Below, in pieces: positions 17,940 to 26,537 of a stretch of 64,000 bases of DNA. How positions within the stretch are numbered: the first letter of the stretch is position 1; each line of letters opens with the position of its first letter. Location of the stretch: contig JAQGMJ010000062.1 of assembly GCA_028292405.1 (NCBI GenBank), positions 62,001 through 126,000 of the forward strand, given 5' to 3'. This stretch comes from Betaproteobacteria bacterium (GTDB taxonomy: Bacteria > Pseudomonadota > Gammaproteobacteria > Burkholderiales > JAEUOS01). A program made the position numbers and the translations under genes. The notes beneath the pieces are model-generated. The model saw only the letters and a list, made by a program, of their open reading frames with translations. It was not told the origin of the DNA and searched no databases.

Positions 17940-18827
17940 TTATTTTTTCCCGAAAAGCTTACCGAGCAGGCCTTTTTTCGGCTCCGGCTCTGGTTCCGGC
18001 GGGGGCGCGACCACTTTTGGCGGCGGCGCGGCGACCTTGGGTTTAGGGGGCGGCGGGGGCGGCGGCTTGGCCTTTTCGTCTTCGAAATAGGATAGCTTGA
18101 TGATCGCCAGCGAGACGTTGTCGCCATGCCCGGCGCCGCGCTCGCGGGCCAGGGCAATTAGTTGTTCCGACGCAACACGGGGTGCGCAACTCGAAAGGAT
18201 GGCGCCCAGTTCGATTTCGCTGAAATAGGCCCAGAGACCATCGCTGCACAGGATGAAGCAGTCGTTCGGCTCGAGCTTGTCGGTACTGCCGAAGTCGATC
18301 AGCGGCGGGTTCTGGCCGCCCAGGCAGTGCACCAGGATGTTCTTGTTCGGGTGAGTTTCCTTTTCCGCGGCGGTGATCTTGCCCTCTTTGAACAGCTGCT
18401 CGACGTAGGAATGGTCGATGGTGCGCTGGATCAGCGGCTGGCCGCGGAAATGGTACAGCCGGCTGTCGCCCACATAGGCCCAGTCGGCGCGGTCTTTCTG
18501 CAGCAGCATCGCCACCACGGTGCTGTGCGGCTCCTGTTCGCTGGTGTAGCTCGACAGGGTGATGATCAGGTGCGATTCATGGACGATGCTGGTGAGCAGC
18601 TTTTGCGGCGACTCGTCCTTGGTGCTGTAGTTGTCGAAGATCTGCTGCGCTGTGGAAACCACCTGCTGCGCGGCCATCGCCCCGCCGGTATGGCCGCCCA
18701 TGCCGTCGGCGACGACGGCCAGGACCACGCCGGGCTCCTTCTTGCTCGGAATGATGATGAGGCGGTCTTGTTGTTCGGATCGGTCACCGATGTGTTGACC
18801 GGTGCCAGCTTCAATTCTGATCGGCAT
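17940..18827 (-). CDS. PP2C-family serine/threonine phosphatase with Pro-rich tail
   Basis: The 295-residue protein has the metal-binding motifs of bacterial PP2C (PppA/Stp-like) phosphatases: QHIGDRSEQQDR, VLAVVADGMGGHTGG, WAYVGDSRLYHFRG, FILCSDGLWAYFSE and GAGHGDNVSLAIIKL. It would remove phosphate from Ser/Thr of protein targets in the cytoplasm. The last 45 residues are a poly-Pro/Lys linker ending in KKGLLGKLFGKK, which may be an anchoring or docking peptide. No partner Ser/Thr kinase is in the window. Confidence 0.9.
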   Translation of the reverse strand: MPIRIEAGTGQHIGDRSEQQDRLIIIPSKKEPGVVLAVVADGMGGHTGGAMAAQQVVSTAQQIFDNYSTKDESPQKLLTSIVHESHLIITLSSYTSEQEPHSTVVAMLLQKDRADWAYVGDSRLYHFRGQPLIQRTIDHSYVEQLFKEGKITAAEKETHPNKNILVHCLGGQNPPLIDFGSTDKLEPNDCFILCSDGLWAYFSEIELGAILSSCAPRVASEQLIALARERGAGHGDNVSLAIIKLSYFEDEKAKPPPPPPPKPKVAAPPPKVVAPPPEPEPEPKKGLLGKLFGKK

Positions 18828-19013
18828 AGCGGCAGATTATACCGGCTAAAACATCGCGCATTGTCATATCTAGAGGAGTTCGCATCAGCTTTGCGCACGG
18901 CGGCGGCAAATGCTTAGGCGGCGTGTATCATCTCCCTTGCCGCGCAAGCGGCGGCGCGGCGCGAGCGCGCCGGCAGGGGACCAATGAAAAAGCAGTGAAG
19001 GAGCAGGGGCGTC

Positions 19014-19223
19014 ATGCTGACGGCGGATGATATCGAAGCGATCCAGACCCGCATCATCGAGTTGCAGACCGAGCACCGCGACCTCGATGCGGTGATCGAG
19101 CGCGTCAGCGACACGGTCGGCCGCGACGAGCTGCTGCTGCGGCGCCTGAAAAAGCGCAAGTTGCAATTGAAGGACAGCATCACCCTGATGCAGATGCGCC
19201 TGATTCCGGACATTCCGGCGTAG
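19014..19223 (+). CDS. DUF465 / YdcH-type small helical protein
   Basis: The 69-residue product (MLTADDIEAIQTRIIELQTE, then LLRRLKKRKLQLKDSI) matches the DUF465 pattern: two helices with an RxLKKxKLxLKD core near the C-terminus. AAGGAG is 10 bases before the ATG. The family is widespread in Proteobacteria and of unknown function; a coiled-coil dimer is likely. Confidence 0.85.
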   Translation: MLTADDIEAIQTRIIELQTEHRDLDAVIERVSDTVGRDELLLRRLKKRKLQLKDSITLMQMRLIPDIPA

Positions 19224-19402
19224 CGGGAAGCGGCGACGCCCGGCGCGCCCGCGTGAAATCCGCATAACCCGGTAAAATCGGCGCATACAGCCGCCTTGCG
19301 CACTCCCGCCGATGCGCGGTTGTATGGCGACAGGGCGAGGCCGGCCCGTCGCGATCCGGTGTTTGCGCGGAGTATCCCGGCTCCGGATGTTTGCCACACT
19401 CC

Positions 19403-19969
19403 ATGAAAATCAATATTCCCAACGTCCTCACCTGGCTGCGCATCCTCGCCATTCCGCTCGTGGTGGGCGTGTTCTACCTGCCGGACACCTGGCTGGAAGC
19501 CTACGAGAAAAACCAGGCCGCGACCTTCCTCTTCGTTCTAGCGGCGATCACCGACTGGCTCGATGGCTGGCTGGCGCGCAAGCTGAACCAGCAGTCGGCC
19601 TTCGGCGCCTTTCTCGATCCGGTGGCCGACAAGCTGATGGTCGCCGCCGCGCTGATCGTGCTGGTGCAACTGGGGCGCTGCGACGCGGCCATCGCGCTGA
19701 TCATCATCGGCCGCGAGATCGCCATCTCGGCGCTGCGCGAATGGATGGCGCAACTGGGCAAGGCGAAAAGCGTGGCGGTCAATGCGCTTGGAAAGATCAA
19801 GACCATCGTGCAGATGATCGCCATTCCGCTGCTGCTGTTCCACGACAGCTTCCTTGGCCTGTTTGTGGCCCAGACCCTGGGCGACTGGTTCATCTGGGCC
19901 GCTGCCGTGCTGACCCTGGTGTCGATGGGCTATTACCTGAAGGCGGCGCTGCCGATGTTGCGCGGTTGA
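19403..19969 (+). CDS. pgsA: CDP-diacylglycerol-glycerol-3-phosphate 3-phosphatidyltransferase
   Basis: PgsA makes phosphatidylglycerol phosphate from CDP-diacylglycerol and glycerol 3-phosphate in the inner membrane. The 188-residue product has the CDP-alcohol phosphotransferase signature DGWLARKLNQQSAFGAFLDP followed by VADK (D-G-x2-A-R-x8-G-x3-D-x3-D), and several membrane helices. The N-terminus MKINIPNVLTWLRIL is typical, which decides for the ATG at 19403 over a TTG upstream. Two tRNA genes follow, the usual order in Burkholderiales. Confidence 0.95.
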   Translation: MKINIPNVLTWLRILAIPLVVGVFYLPDTWLEAYEKNQAATFLFVLAAITDWLDGWLARKLNQQSAFGAFLDPVADKLMVAAALIVLVQLGRCDAAIALIIIGREIAISALREWMAQLGKAKSVAVNALGKIKTIVQMIAIPLLLFHDSFLGLFVAQTLGDWFIWAAAVLTLVSMGYYLKAALPMLRG

Positions 19970-20052
19970 AGCGGCTGGTCACGCGCTATGCAACATCGGC
20001 GTTGACCATGTTCCAAAATTTGCTATAATTCGGGTCTGTTGTGACGCATAAC

Positions 20053-20128
20053 GCGGGAGTAGCTCAGTTGGTAGAGCTCAACCTTGCCATGGTTGAGGTC
20101 GAGAGTTCGAGACTCTTCTCCCGCTCCA
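20053..20128 (+). tRNA. tRNA-Gly (anticodon GCC)
   Basis: A 76-base cloverleaf: acceptor stem GCGGGAG/CTCCCGC with encoded TCCA end, D-arm GCTC...GAGC, anticodon stem CAACC/GGTTG with loop TTGCCAT (GCC at 20086-20088), and T-loop TTCGAGA on a GAGAG/CTCTT stem containing one G-T pair. Confidence 0.97.
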
Positions 20129-20163
20129 AATTTCCGCTCCGGGCGTCGTAAACCTGGGGCGCC

Positions 20164-20196
20164 AAAAGGGAAAGCTGAAGCCGGCTTTCCCTTTTT
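20164..20196 (+). terminator. Rho-independent terminator after tRNA-Gly
   Basis: AAAAGGGAAAGC and GCTTTCCCTTTT form a 12-bp stem with an 8-base loop and end in a T-run, separating the two tRNA genes. Confidence 0.85.
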
Positions 20197-20253
20197 AGTC
20201 TGACCAGCATTTGCAGTAAACCGCCATTGAAGCAGCGGCGGTGGAATGAATCT

Positions 20254-20327
20254 GGCGCGATAGCAAAGCGGTTATGCAGAGGACTGCAAATCCTTCCAGG
20301 GCGGTTCGACTCCGCCTCGCGCCTCCA
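20254..20327 (+). tRNA. tRNA-Cys (anticodon GCA)
   Basis: A 74-base cloverleaf: acceptor GGCGCGA/TCGCGCC with encoded TCCA end, anticodon stem GAGGA/TCCTT with loop CTGCAAA (GCA at 20286-20288), and T-arm GGCGG-TTCGACT-CCGCC. The bases flanking the anticodon match bacterial tRNA-Cys. Confidence 0.97.
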
Positions 20328-20329
20328 GA

Positions 20330-20367
20330 CAAATGCAAAAGCCGCCCTCGGGCGGCTTTTGCATTTG
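20330..20367. terminator. Long bidirectional terminator hairpin
   Basis: A 17-bp perfect stem (left arm CAAATGCAAAAGCCGCC) with a four-base loop lies 3 bases after tRNA-Cys and 15 bases before the sugar dehydrogenase stop on the other strand, so it can end both transcripts. Confidence 0.9.
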
Positions 20368-20381
20368 CTGCCGTGGTTTGA

Positions 20382-21734
20382 TCAGCGGGCCGCGACTGCC
20401 GGTGCCGCGGCGACGCGCCAGATCGCGTTGCCGACATCGTCGGCTACCAGCAGCGCACCACGCGCGTCGAAGGCCACGCCTACCGGCCGGCCCTGGGCTT
20501 TACCGTCGGGCGTGAGGAAGCCGGTCAGCACATCTACCGGCGCGCCCGCCGGCTTGCCGCCGGCGAAAGGCACGAAAATCACCTTGTAGCCGCTGGCGGG
20601 CTTGCGGTTCCACGAGCCGTGCTGGCCGATGAACACGCCTTGCGCGTAGGCCGGGGGCAGGGCGCTGTTAGCCGGCGCGAAGGCCAGGCCGAGCGAGGCG
20701 GTGTGGGGGCCAAGCGCGTAGTCGGGCTTGAGCGCGCGCGCCACCATGTCCGGCTTCTGCGGTTTGACGCGGGTGTCGACGTGGTTGCCGTAATAGCTGT
20801 AGGGCCAGCCATAGAAGGCGCCATCCTGCACCGTCGTCATGTAGTCGGGCACCAGGTCGCTGCCCAGCTCATCCCGTTCATTCACCACCGTCCACAAGGC
20901 GCCGCTGGCGGGCTCCCAGCCCAGGCCATTGGGGTTGCGCAGGCCGGCGGCATAGACGCGGTGCTGACCACTTTGCGTATCGACTTCCCAGATGGCGGCG
21001 CGGCCTTCTTCCTTGTCGATGCCGTTTTCGCCTGCGTTGCTGTTCGAGCCGACAGTGACGTAGAGCTTGGAGCCGTCGCGATTGGCGATCAGGTTCTTGG
21101 TCCAGTGATGGTTGATCGGGCCGGCAGGCAGGCGCACCACTTCCGTACCGCCCTGGCCGATATGCGTATCGCCGGGCCGATAGGAGAAGCGCAGCACGGC
21201 GTCGGTGTCCGCCACATACAGGTTGTTGCCGACCAGGGTCATGCCGAAGGGCGAGTGCAGGCCGTCGATGAACACCGTGCGGGTCTCGGCCACGCCGTCG
21301 CCGTCGGCGTCGCGCAGCAGGATGATGCGATTGGCGCTGGGGGTGCCGGCGCCGGCGCGGCGCATCACCTTTTTCATCACCCAGCCCTTCACGCCCTTGC
21401 CGTCCTCCGGCTTGGGCGGCGCATTGGTTTCCGCCACCAGCACATCGCCGTTGGGGAGCACGCAGAGCCAGCGCGGGTGATCCAGGCCGCTGGCAAAAGC
21501 GGCGACGGCGGTACCGGCGGCGGCTATCGGCTTGAGGCCCTCGGCCCAGCCTTTGGCGGGCGCTATGTTGACCGTCGGCACCAGCGATTTGGTCGGCGCC
21601 GGCAGGGTCGGGTCCGGGCCGGTCCCGGCGCTCACCGGTAGTTTCGCGGTGTCGCTGTAGGCGCTTGCGCTGGCGGCCAATATGGCCAGGGTTAGCAGCG
21701 TCGCAATGGAAAACGGGATGGCAGGGGTACGCAT
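20382..21734 (-). CDS. Periplasmic PQQ-type sugar dehydrogenase (sorbosone dehydrogenase-like)
   Basis: The ATG at 21734 gives 450 residues with a signal peptide ([19 protein letters not shown]). The propeller domain has marks of the GDH/sorbosone dehydrogenase family: [97 protein letters not shown] and [19 protein letters not shown]. Family members oxidise aldose-type sugars in the periplasm with PQQ, passing electrons to quinones or cytochromes. No pqq genes are in the window. A candidate sigma-54 site is 47 bases upstream. Confidence 0.88.
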   Translation of the reverse strand: MRTPAIPFSIATLLTLAILAASASAYSDTAKLPVSAGTGPDPTLPAPTKSLVPTVNIAPAKGWAEGLKPIAAAGTAVAAFASGLDHPRWLCVLPNGDVLVAETNAPPKPEDGKGVKGWVMKKVMRRAGAGTPSANRIILLRDADGDGVAETRTVFIDGLHSPFGMTLVGNNLYVADTDAVLRFSYRPGDTHIGQGGTEVVRLPAGPINHHWTKNLIANRDGSKLYVTVGSNSNAGENGIDKEEGRAAIWEVDTQSGQHRVYAAGLRNPNGLGWEPASGALWTVVNERDELGSDLVPDYMTTVQDGAFYGWPYSYYGNHVDTRVKPQKPDMVARALKPDYALGPHTASLGLAFAPANSALPPAYAQGVFIGQHGSWNRKPASGYKVIFVPFAGGKPAGAPVDVLTGFLTPDGKAQGRPVGVAFDARGALLVADDVGNAIWRVAAAPAVAAR

Positions 21735-21779
21735 GATCTTTGCTCCGTGTTTGTTGGGGCCCTCTTTGTCCGGATGTCG

Positions 21780-21795
21780 AGCAAGAGACGCGCCC
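21780..21795 (-). promoter_or_regulatory. Candidate sigma-54 promoter for the sugar dehydrogenase
   Basis: On the minus strand the site reads GGGCGCGTCTCTTGCT, 10 of 12 positions of TGGCACG-N4-TTGCW, with exact GG-N10-GC spacing. The -12 GC lies 47 bases before the start codon. Confidence 0.5.
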
Positions 21796-21940
21796 ATGGG
21801 TGCAACCGGCCGTTTTATTTAAACCGATCACGGGGCTGCCATGAAAACCTTGTTTCAGTTCAGGCAGGATGTGATGGACGATTTGAGCTGGGGCATGCCG
21901 CAGGAGGCAGCGGACGCAGTTTCCCACCAAGGAGAAGCGG

Positions 21941-22201
21941 ATGAGCAACTATCTTCGACAGCGGCAACTACGTGCGCGCAGACCACCTTCACCGGCAGCG
22001 AGGAGCGGGGCCCGGAGCGACTGGGAAGATTCGGAACCGCGCCTGCCGCATGAACACGATGAGTCCAGCGACAGCCAGGCTGGCGGGCCGCGCGACGTGA
22101 TGGAACGCGCCCGTCGCGATGTCGAGGGAGGGCAGCAGGACACCGATCTGCGCGGCATGCCGGGCCTGGAAGAGTCCAAAAAACGCCGCGACGCCAGTTG
22201 A
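21941..22201 (+). CDS. Small hydrophilic protein, unknown function
   Basis: An 86-residue product with AAGGAG 6 bases before the ATG. It begins MSNYLRQRQLRARRPPSPAA and continues with highly charged sequence (EPRLPHEHDESSDSQAGGP, then DVMERARRDVEGGQQDTDLRG). It has no hydrophobic core and is probably disordered. I do not recognise it. A strong hairpin follows 8 bases after the stop. The good ribosome site is the main support. Confidence 0.5.
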   Translation: MSNYLRQRQLRARRPPSPAARSGARSDWEDSEPRLPHEHDESSDSQAGGPRDVMERARRDVEGGQQDTDLRGMPGLEESKKRRDAS

Positions 22202-22208
22202 AATGCCG

Positions 22209-22239
22209 GTAAGCCCTACCGCCTGGCTGTAGGGCTTAC
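22209..22239. repeat. Perfect 11-bp inverted repeat
   Basis: GTAAGCCCTAC and GTAGGGCTTAC flank a 9-base loop. No T-run follows. It may be a transcript-end hairpin, or a regulator site, since it holds GGTAAG/CTTAC half-sites like those upstream of other genes here and lies 45 bases before a candidate sigma-54 promoter. Confidence 0.7.
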
Positions 22240-22283
22240 GCGCAATCTGAAGCGGCAGAGGCACGCATGCGGCGGCGACGCAC

Positions 22284-22299
22284 GGGCACGGGGACTGCT
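22284..22299 (+). promoter_or_regulatory. Candidate sigma-54 promoter for the 22363 gene
   Basis: GGGCACGGGGACTGCT matches 10 of 12 consensus positions with GG-N10-GC spacing. The -12 GC is 65 bases before the start codon. Confidence 0.55.
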
Positions 22300-22362
22300 C
22301 TTTTCTTGCTGCAGGGTTTGCGGCGGTCCATCGATTGCCGCCCGATGGCAAAGGAGTTGCCC

Positions 22363-22698
22363 ATGAAATTATTCGCCCGTCATCTGCTTGCCCCCGCCGC
22401 GCTAGCGCTCGCGTCTTCTGCCGCACTGGCCCAGGATTCAGGGCAATATTGGGCGGAGGTCGCAGTGGCAGACGGCAACTACCAAGCCGCGCTGCAGGAA
22501 TGCAATGTTCTCTATGGGGAGCAGCGCATGCAATGCATGAACAACGCGCGCATTGCACGCGTCAATGCGGTCGATAACGCGCGTGCGCGGGCCACTACGG
22601 TGGTGATCATTCATCCGCAGCCGATGCCCGGTACCACGCCGGCTGATCGCGCCGATGCGATGGTTTCGGCGCAGCAGGACGTTTACGGCAAGCCTTGA
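22363..22698 (+). CDS. Small secreted protein, unknown function
   Basis: The ATG at 22363, 6 bases after AAGGAG, gives 111 residues with a signal peptide (LLAPAALALASSAALAQ). The mature part (YWAEVAVADGNYQAALQECN, then GEQRMQCMNNARIARVNAVD) is helical with two cysteines and ends in a Pro-rich stretch. I do not recognise a family. It is followed after 60 bases by another small secreted protein and may form an operon with it. Confidence 0.65.
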   Translation: MKLFARHLLAPAALALASSAALAQDSGQYWAEVAVADGNYQAALQECNVLYGEQRMQCMNNARIARVNAVDNARARATTVVIIHPQPMPGTTPADRADAMVSAQQDVYGKP

Positions 22699-22758
22699 TC
22701 GCATAAATACCGCACGCCTCGTGCGACAACAGGGCCACCCACCCAAAGGAGAATGAAA

Positions 22759-23136
22759 ATGAAAGTCAGATATGTGTTGGCTGTTCCGTTCGTCGGCCTG
22801 ATGATGTCGGCGGGTGCTTATGCCGCTACCGGTGCGGCCACCGCTGCGGGCCAGGGTACGGCGAGCATGCCGCCTGTGCCGGGCTCGCCCACTTCCGCGC
22901 CGCAGCCTGAAGTGCGCTCCAATGCCGGGGCTGCAACCAGCGCCGACACCTCGGCGCGTGCACGCCGTTCGTCCCGGGAAAATGGCGCCATGGGGTCGGC
23001 CAATACCGGCGCCGGCGGCGGCGCGGCCGTGGGTGGCGGTTCGGCAGGCGTGGGGGCGGGCGTTGGCTTGAATGGCGGTGCTTCGGGCAACGGCGCCGGC
23101 GTGGGCGTTGGTGTCGGTGCCGGCGGAAAATCGTAA
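22759..23136 (+). CDS. Small secreted Gly/Ala-rich protein
   Basis: The second of two close ATGs is preferred, because GGAG lies 7 bases before 22759 but only 1 base before 22753. The 125-residue product has a signal peptide (VLAVPFVGLMMSAGAYAA), a Pro/Ser-rich middle, and a C-terminal 50-residue glycine-rich tail of GVG/GAG repeats. The tail resembles surface or matrix low-complexity proteins, with no catalytic motif. It ends before a strong terminator. The gene at 25908 has the same leader layout and a similar tail composition. Confidence 0.65.
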   Translation: MKVRYVLAVPFVGLMMSAGAYAATGAATAAGQGTASMPPVPGSPTSAPQPEVRSNAGAATSADTSARARRSSRENGAMGSANTGAGGGAAVGGGSAGVGAGVGLNGGASGNGAGVGVGVGAGGKS

Positions 23137-23167
23137 CCACGCGACACCACATCAGCGGCGCTCCCGC

Positions 23168-23200
23168 AGTCCGGCGTAGTCCTACGCCGGACTTTTTTTT
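23168..23200 (+). terminator. Strong Rho-independent terminator
   Basis: AGTCCGGCGTAG and CTACGCCGGACT pair perfectly and run into eight T's, closing the small secreted protein operon. Confidence 0.93.
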
Positions 23201-23431
23201 GTATTTCTCATTGCGTAACTTTTTCCGCGGCAGCCTGTCAAAACTGCCGGATCAGATCTTCCGCGGGGCGCTTCGCGTGGCCCGGAGATTGTTTTTGCTG
23301 GTTTTTTTATTTTGTGCTGCCTGGTATGTAAGTTGCGGTAGCCAGCGAGCTTGCCAATTTGGCGAAGTGATTCGGGGCGGCATGACGTGTGCTCGCTGCA
23401 ACGACGTTTCAATTGACCGGGCGGGGCCGCG

Positions 23432-25810
23432 ATGATGAACAGAAAGTCCGCAACAAGCTCGGCCCGGGATGTAGGGCGCCCGTTTCGCTGGGGGCGCTGG
23501 CTGTTTGGGTTGGCCGTGGTACTCGGCGTCGGCACGGCGGCGATGGGCGCCTATGTAGTCTGGCTCTGGCCTTCGCTGCCGACGGTGGAAGACTTGAAGC
23601 AAGTACGCCTGCCGCAACCCAGTGTGTTGCTGGCCAGCGACGGCAGCACGCTTGCTACCTTTCGACAGGCGCGGCAGGAAAAAGTCACCCTGGACAAGAT
23701 CTCGCCCGAGGTGCTCAAAGCGCTGATCGCCACCGAAGACTCGCGCTTTTACGAGCATCACGGCATCGACTTCAAGCGTACCTTTTCCGCCGTGTTCCAT
23801 ACCTTGCGCGGCAACCCCCAGGGCGGCTCGACGATCACCCAGCAATTGGTGCGCAATCTGTTTCCGGACGAGATCGGCCGCTCGCGCAACATCAACCGCA
23901 AAGCGCGGGAAATGATCACCGCCTTGCGCATCGAGCAGATCTATTCCAAGCAGCAGATTCTCGAAACCTACCTGAACACGGTGCCGTTCCCGTACAACAA
24001 CTACGGCATCGAGACGGCCGCGCGGACTTACTACGACAAGCCGGCGGCGCAACTCGACGCGCTGGAAAGCGCGACCCTGGTGGGTATGCTGAAAGGGCCG
24101 CAGTTCTACAATCCCACTGCTTATCCCGAACGCGTGCGCAGGCGCCGCAACGTCGTGCTGCATCAGATGCTTTTGCATCACGACCTGGCTGCCGATGACT
24201 ATCGCCATTTGCGCCAGCAGCCGATGCGCGTCGGTCTCAACCTGCCGTCGGAGCCAGCCGGGCCGGCGCCGCACTTCACGGCCTTCTTGCGCAAGTGGCT
24301 GGTGGACTGGGCGGAAAAAAACGACCATGACGTCTACACCGACGGCCTGGTGGTCGAGACCACGCTGGATCCCCGCTTGCAGGCGCTGGCCACCGATGCG
24401 GTGGAACGCCAGGCGGCGGCGCTGCAGAACATCGCCGATGTCGAATGGGGCCAGAGCGGCGGCGGCACCATGTCGTATGCCACCGAATCCTATGCGCAGG
24501 CGCGCAAGCGCGCCGAGCCCTTCGGCTATTTCTGGAAGTCGCATGGCGACTTGCTTGATTCGTTCGTGCGCGAATCGCCGCAATACAAAAAGCTGCTTGC
24601 CAGGGGCGCCAGCGGAGGCATCGCCCTGGCGCGCCTGAAGGAGTCGCCGGAGTTCATGCAGACCTTGAAGGATTCCAAGAGCCGGCTGGAAGCAGGTTTC
24701 ATCGCCATGGACCCGGTGACCGGTGAGATCAAGGCCTGGGTCGGCAGCCGTGATTTCGAGCGCGACCAGTACGACCATGTCGGCCAAGCCGAGCGCCAGC
24801 CCGGCTCCACATTCAAGCCCATCGTCTATGGCGCCGCGCTGGAGCAGGGGCGCGGGCCGAACACCGTTTATTACGACAAGCCGGTGGAGTTCAAGCTTGA
24901 CGACGGCAGCGTCTGGCGGCCTACCGACATGGAGGGCTTTACCGGCGCGGCAATGACCTTGCGCCAGGGCCTGGCGCAATCGAAAAACACCATCACCGCC
25001 CAGGTGATGCGCGATGTCGGCGTGCCGACCGTGCTCAACCTGGCGCGGGCGGTGGGTGTCAACCAGAGCAAGCTGAGCGCCGTGCCTTCGCTGGCGCTGG
25101 GCACCAGTTCGGTCACGCTGCTGGAAATGGCCTCTGCTTATTCCACCATTGCGCGCCTGGGCGAATACCGGCAGCCGGTACTGGTCCGGCGCATCACCGA
25201 CCGCTCAGGCAAGGTGCTGGTCGAGTTCAACTCGCCGCTGAAACGCGCGATGTCGGCCGACTCCGCGGCCACCCTGGTGGATATGATGCGCGACGTCATC
25301 GGCTCGGGCACCGGCTGGGCGATTCGCGGGCGCTTCGGCATCATGGCCGATGTTGCCGGCAAGACCGGCACCACGCAAAACAATACCGACGGCTGGTTCT
25401 TGCTGATGCATCCGCGGCTGGTGGCCGGCGCCTGGGTGGGTTTCAACGATGCACGGGTGACCATGCGCAGCAATTATTGGGGGCAGGGCGGCCACAACGC
25501 GATTCTCCTGGTCGGCGACTTTTTCCGCGCCGCGCTGAAAGACAGGCTGATCGACGACAAGGCGGAGTTTCCGCGCCGCGCGCCGCCTTCGATCATGGCG
25601 ACCGCGGCACCCGGCCAGTTCGGGGAAGCGCAGGATGACGAGCAGCAGGATGAGACACAGCCGCGCGAACGCGGCGGCGTGGTCGTTATCGAGCACCCCG
25701 GAAGCAACAGCACCGCGGTACTGGGCAGCGTGAGCCGCGGCAATCCGCTCGACGCCTGGCAGCGGGTGGATGCAGTGCCGCGCTCGGACACCGAAGAGCC
25801 GCGCAACTGA
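23432..25810 (+). CDS. Bifunctional penicillin-binding protein 1A-family transglycosylase/transpeptidase
   Basis: A 792-residue class A PBP that polymerises glycan strands and cross-links peptides at the inner membrane. A membrane helix (LFGLAVVLGVGTAAMGAYVVWL) is followed by the GT51 domain with IATEDSRFYEHHGID and GGSTITQQLVRNLF. The transpeptidase domain has SxxK in QPGSTFKPIVYGAALEQG (near residue 452), SxN in AQSKNTITAQ, and KTG in AGKTGTTQNNTDGWF. The C-terminal tail is acidic and Gln-rich. It is one of several PBP1-type proteins usual in this group; mrcA cannot be assigned without comparison. A weak sigma-54-like site (9/12) starts at 23322. Confidence 0.9.
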   Translation: MMNRKSATSSARDVGRPFRWGRWLFGLAVVLGVGTAAMGAYVVWLWPSLPTVEDLKQVRLPQPSVLLASDGSTLATFRQARQEKVTLDKISPEVLKALIATEDSRFYEHHGIDFKRTFSAVFHTLRGNPQGGSTITQQLVRNLFPDEIGRSRNINRKAREMITALRIEQIYSKQQILETYLNTVPFPYNNYGIETAARTYYDKPAAQLDALESATLVGMLKGPQFYNPTAYPERVRRRRNVVLHQMLLHHDLAADDYRHLRQQPMRVGLNLPSEPAGPAPHFTAFLRKWLVDWAEKNDHDVYTDGLVVETTLDPRLQALATDAVERQAAALQNIADVEWGQSGGGTMSYATESYAQARKRAEPFGYFWKSHGDLLDSFVRESPQYKKLLARGASGGIALARLKESPEFMQTLKDSKSRLEAGFIAMDPVTGEIKAWVGSRDFERDQYDHVGQAERQPGSTFKPIVYGAALEQGRGPNTVYYDKPVEFKLDDGSVWRPTDMEGFTGAAMTLRQGLAQSKNTITAQVMRDVGVPTVLNLARAVGVNQSKLSAVPSLALGTSSVTLLEMASAYSTIARLGEYRQPVLVRRITDRSGKVLVEFNSPLKRAMSADSAATLVDMMRDVIGSGTGWAIRGRFGIMADVAGKTGTTQNNTDGWFLLMHPRLVAGAWVGFNDARVTMRSNYWGQGGHNAILLVGDFFRAALKDRLIDDKAEFPRRAPPSIMATAAPGQFGEAQDDEQQDETQPRERGGVVVIEHPGSNSTAVLGSVSRGNPLDAWQRVDAVPRSDTEEPRN

Positions 25811-25907
25811 GGGGTGCAAGCCGCAACGGGCGTATATCAGGCCCTAGGGGGAACCCGGGCCCTGGCTTTGCTGTCCTATTTTATGTGTCCCAATCGGGAG
25901 AATGAAC

Positions 25908-26255
25908 ATGACAGCGACCAAAAAGCCTTTTCTGACGATGCTGGGCGCGGCGGGCCTGGTGATGTTTTCGTCCGCTAGCCTGGCGAATGACGCGAACGGC
26001 GAGCGTGATGCCAGCATCTATGACCAAAATCCAGACTGCATGAATCGCGGGCAGGTACAGCAAGGACAACCGGCACCCTGCGAGCTGCCCGTCGCCGGCA
26101 GCACTCGCAGGCCGCGTGCGCCCCTGGGCAGCAATGTAGCGCCCGCAGGTTCAGCGGCAGGTGCTGGAACGGCCACGACCGGCGTAGGAGGCGTGACCGT
26201 CGGGGCATCGGCTGCCGCAGCCCAGACCAGCAATCGTTTGCGTTCGACGCGCTAG
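25908..26255 (+). CDS. Small secreted protein with Gly/Ala-rich tail
   Basis: The ATG at 25908 sits 7 bases after GGGAG; an ATG at 25902 would be too close. The 115-residue product has a signal peptide (MLGAAGLVMFSSASLANDAN), a short part with two cysteines (YDQNPDCMNRGQ, APCELPVAGS), and a Gly/Ala-rich tail (AGAGTATTGVGGVTVGASAA). The double-ATG leader and tail resemble the gene at 22759 on the other side of the PBP gene. A weak sigma-54-like site (9/12) has its GG at 25858-25859. Confidence 0.65.
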   Translation: MTATKKPFLTMLGAAGLVMFSSASLANDANGERDASIYDQNPDCMNRGQVQQGQPAPCELPVAGSTRRPRAPLGSNVAPAGSAAGAGTATTGVGGVTVGASAAAAQTSNRLRSTR

Positions 26256-26288
26256 CGTCCCTGGTTCATACGGCAGCCGTCGTGCGCG

Positions 26289-26315
26289 GGTAAGAATTGC
26301 AAGCGCCGGTAAGAA
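26289..26315. promoter_or_regulatory. Direct repeat GGTAAGAA, possible activator-binding site upstream of glgC
   Basis: GGTAAGAA occurs at 26289 and 26308, 19 bases apart, about 150-175 bases before the candidate sigma-54 promoter of glgC. The first copy extends to GGTAAGAATTGC, identical to a 12-mer at 52350. The distance suits an upstream activating sequence. Confidence 0.45.
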
Positions 26316-26462
26316 CGATTCACGCGACGGGAAATAATTCGCGGTGACTGCGGGAAGTGACTTTCGTCCGGTATGGCAGCGCACCGCGCTTCCTGTCCGC
26401 ATCACTCGGAAGGGGCCGGATTTCCGGGCATGTTCCGGGGATATCCATATAAGTCGATGGTG

Positions 26463-26478
26463 CGGCACGGAACGTGCG
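26463..26478 (+). promoter_or_regulatory. Candidate sigma-54 promoter for the glg/tre operon
   Basis: CGGCACGGAACGTGCG has GGCACG, exact GG-N10-GC spacing and TGC at -12, 9 of 12 consensus positions. The -12 GC is 61 bases before the glgC start. Confidence 0.45.
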
Positions 26479-26537
26479 AACCGCCTGTCTACGCGGTTGC
26501 GTTTTGACCATCAACTTCAAGAACAAAGGGAGTTCGC

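Noticed and set aside
21841..22053. 70-codon frame overlapping the 21941 gene
   Set aside because: No ribosome site; the 21941 frame has AAGGAG and is preferred, though neither is certain.
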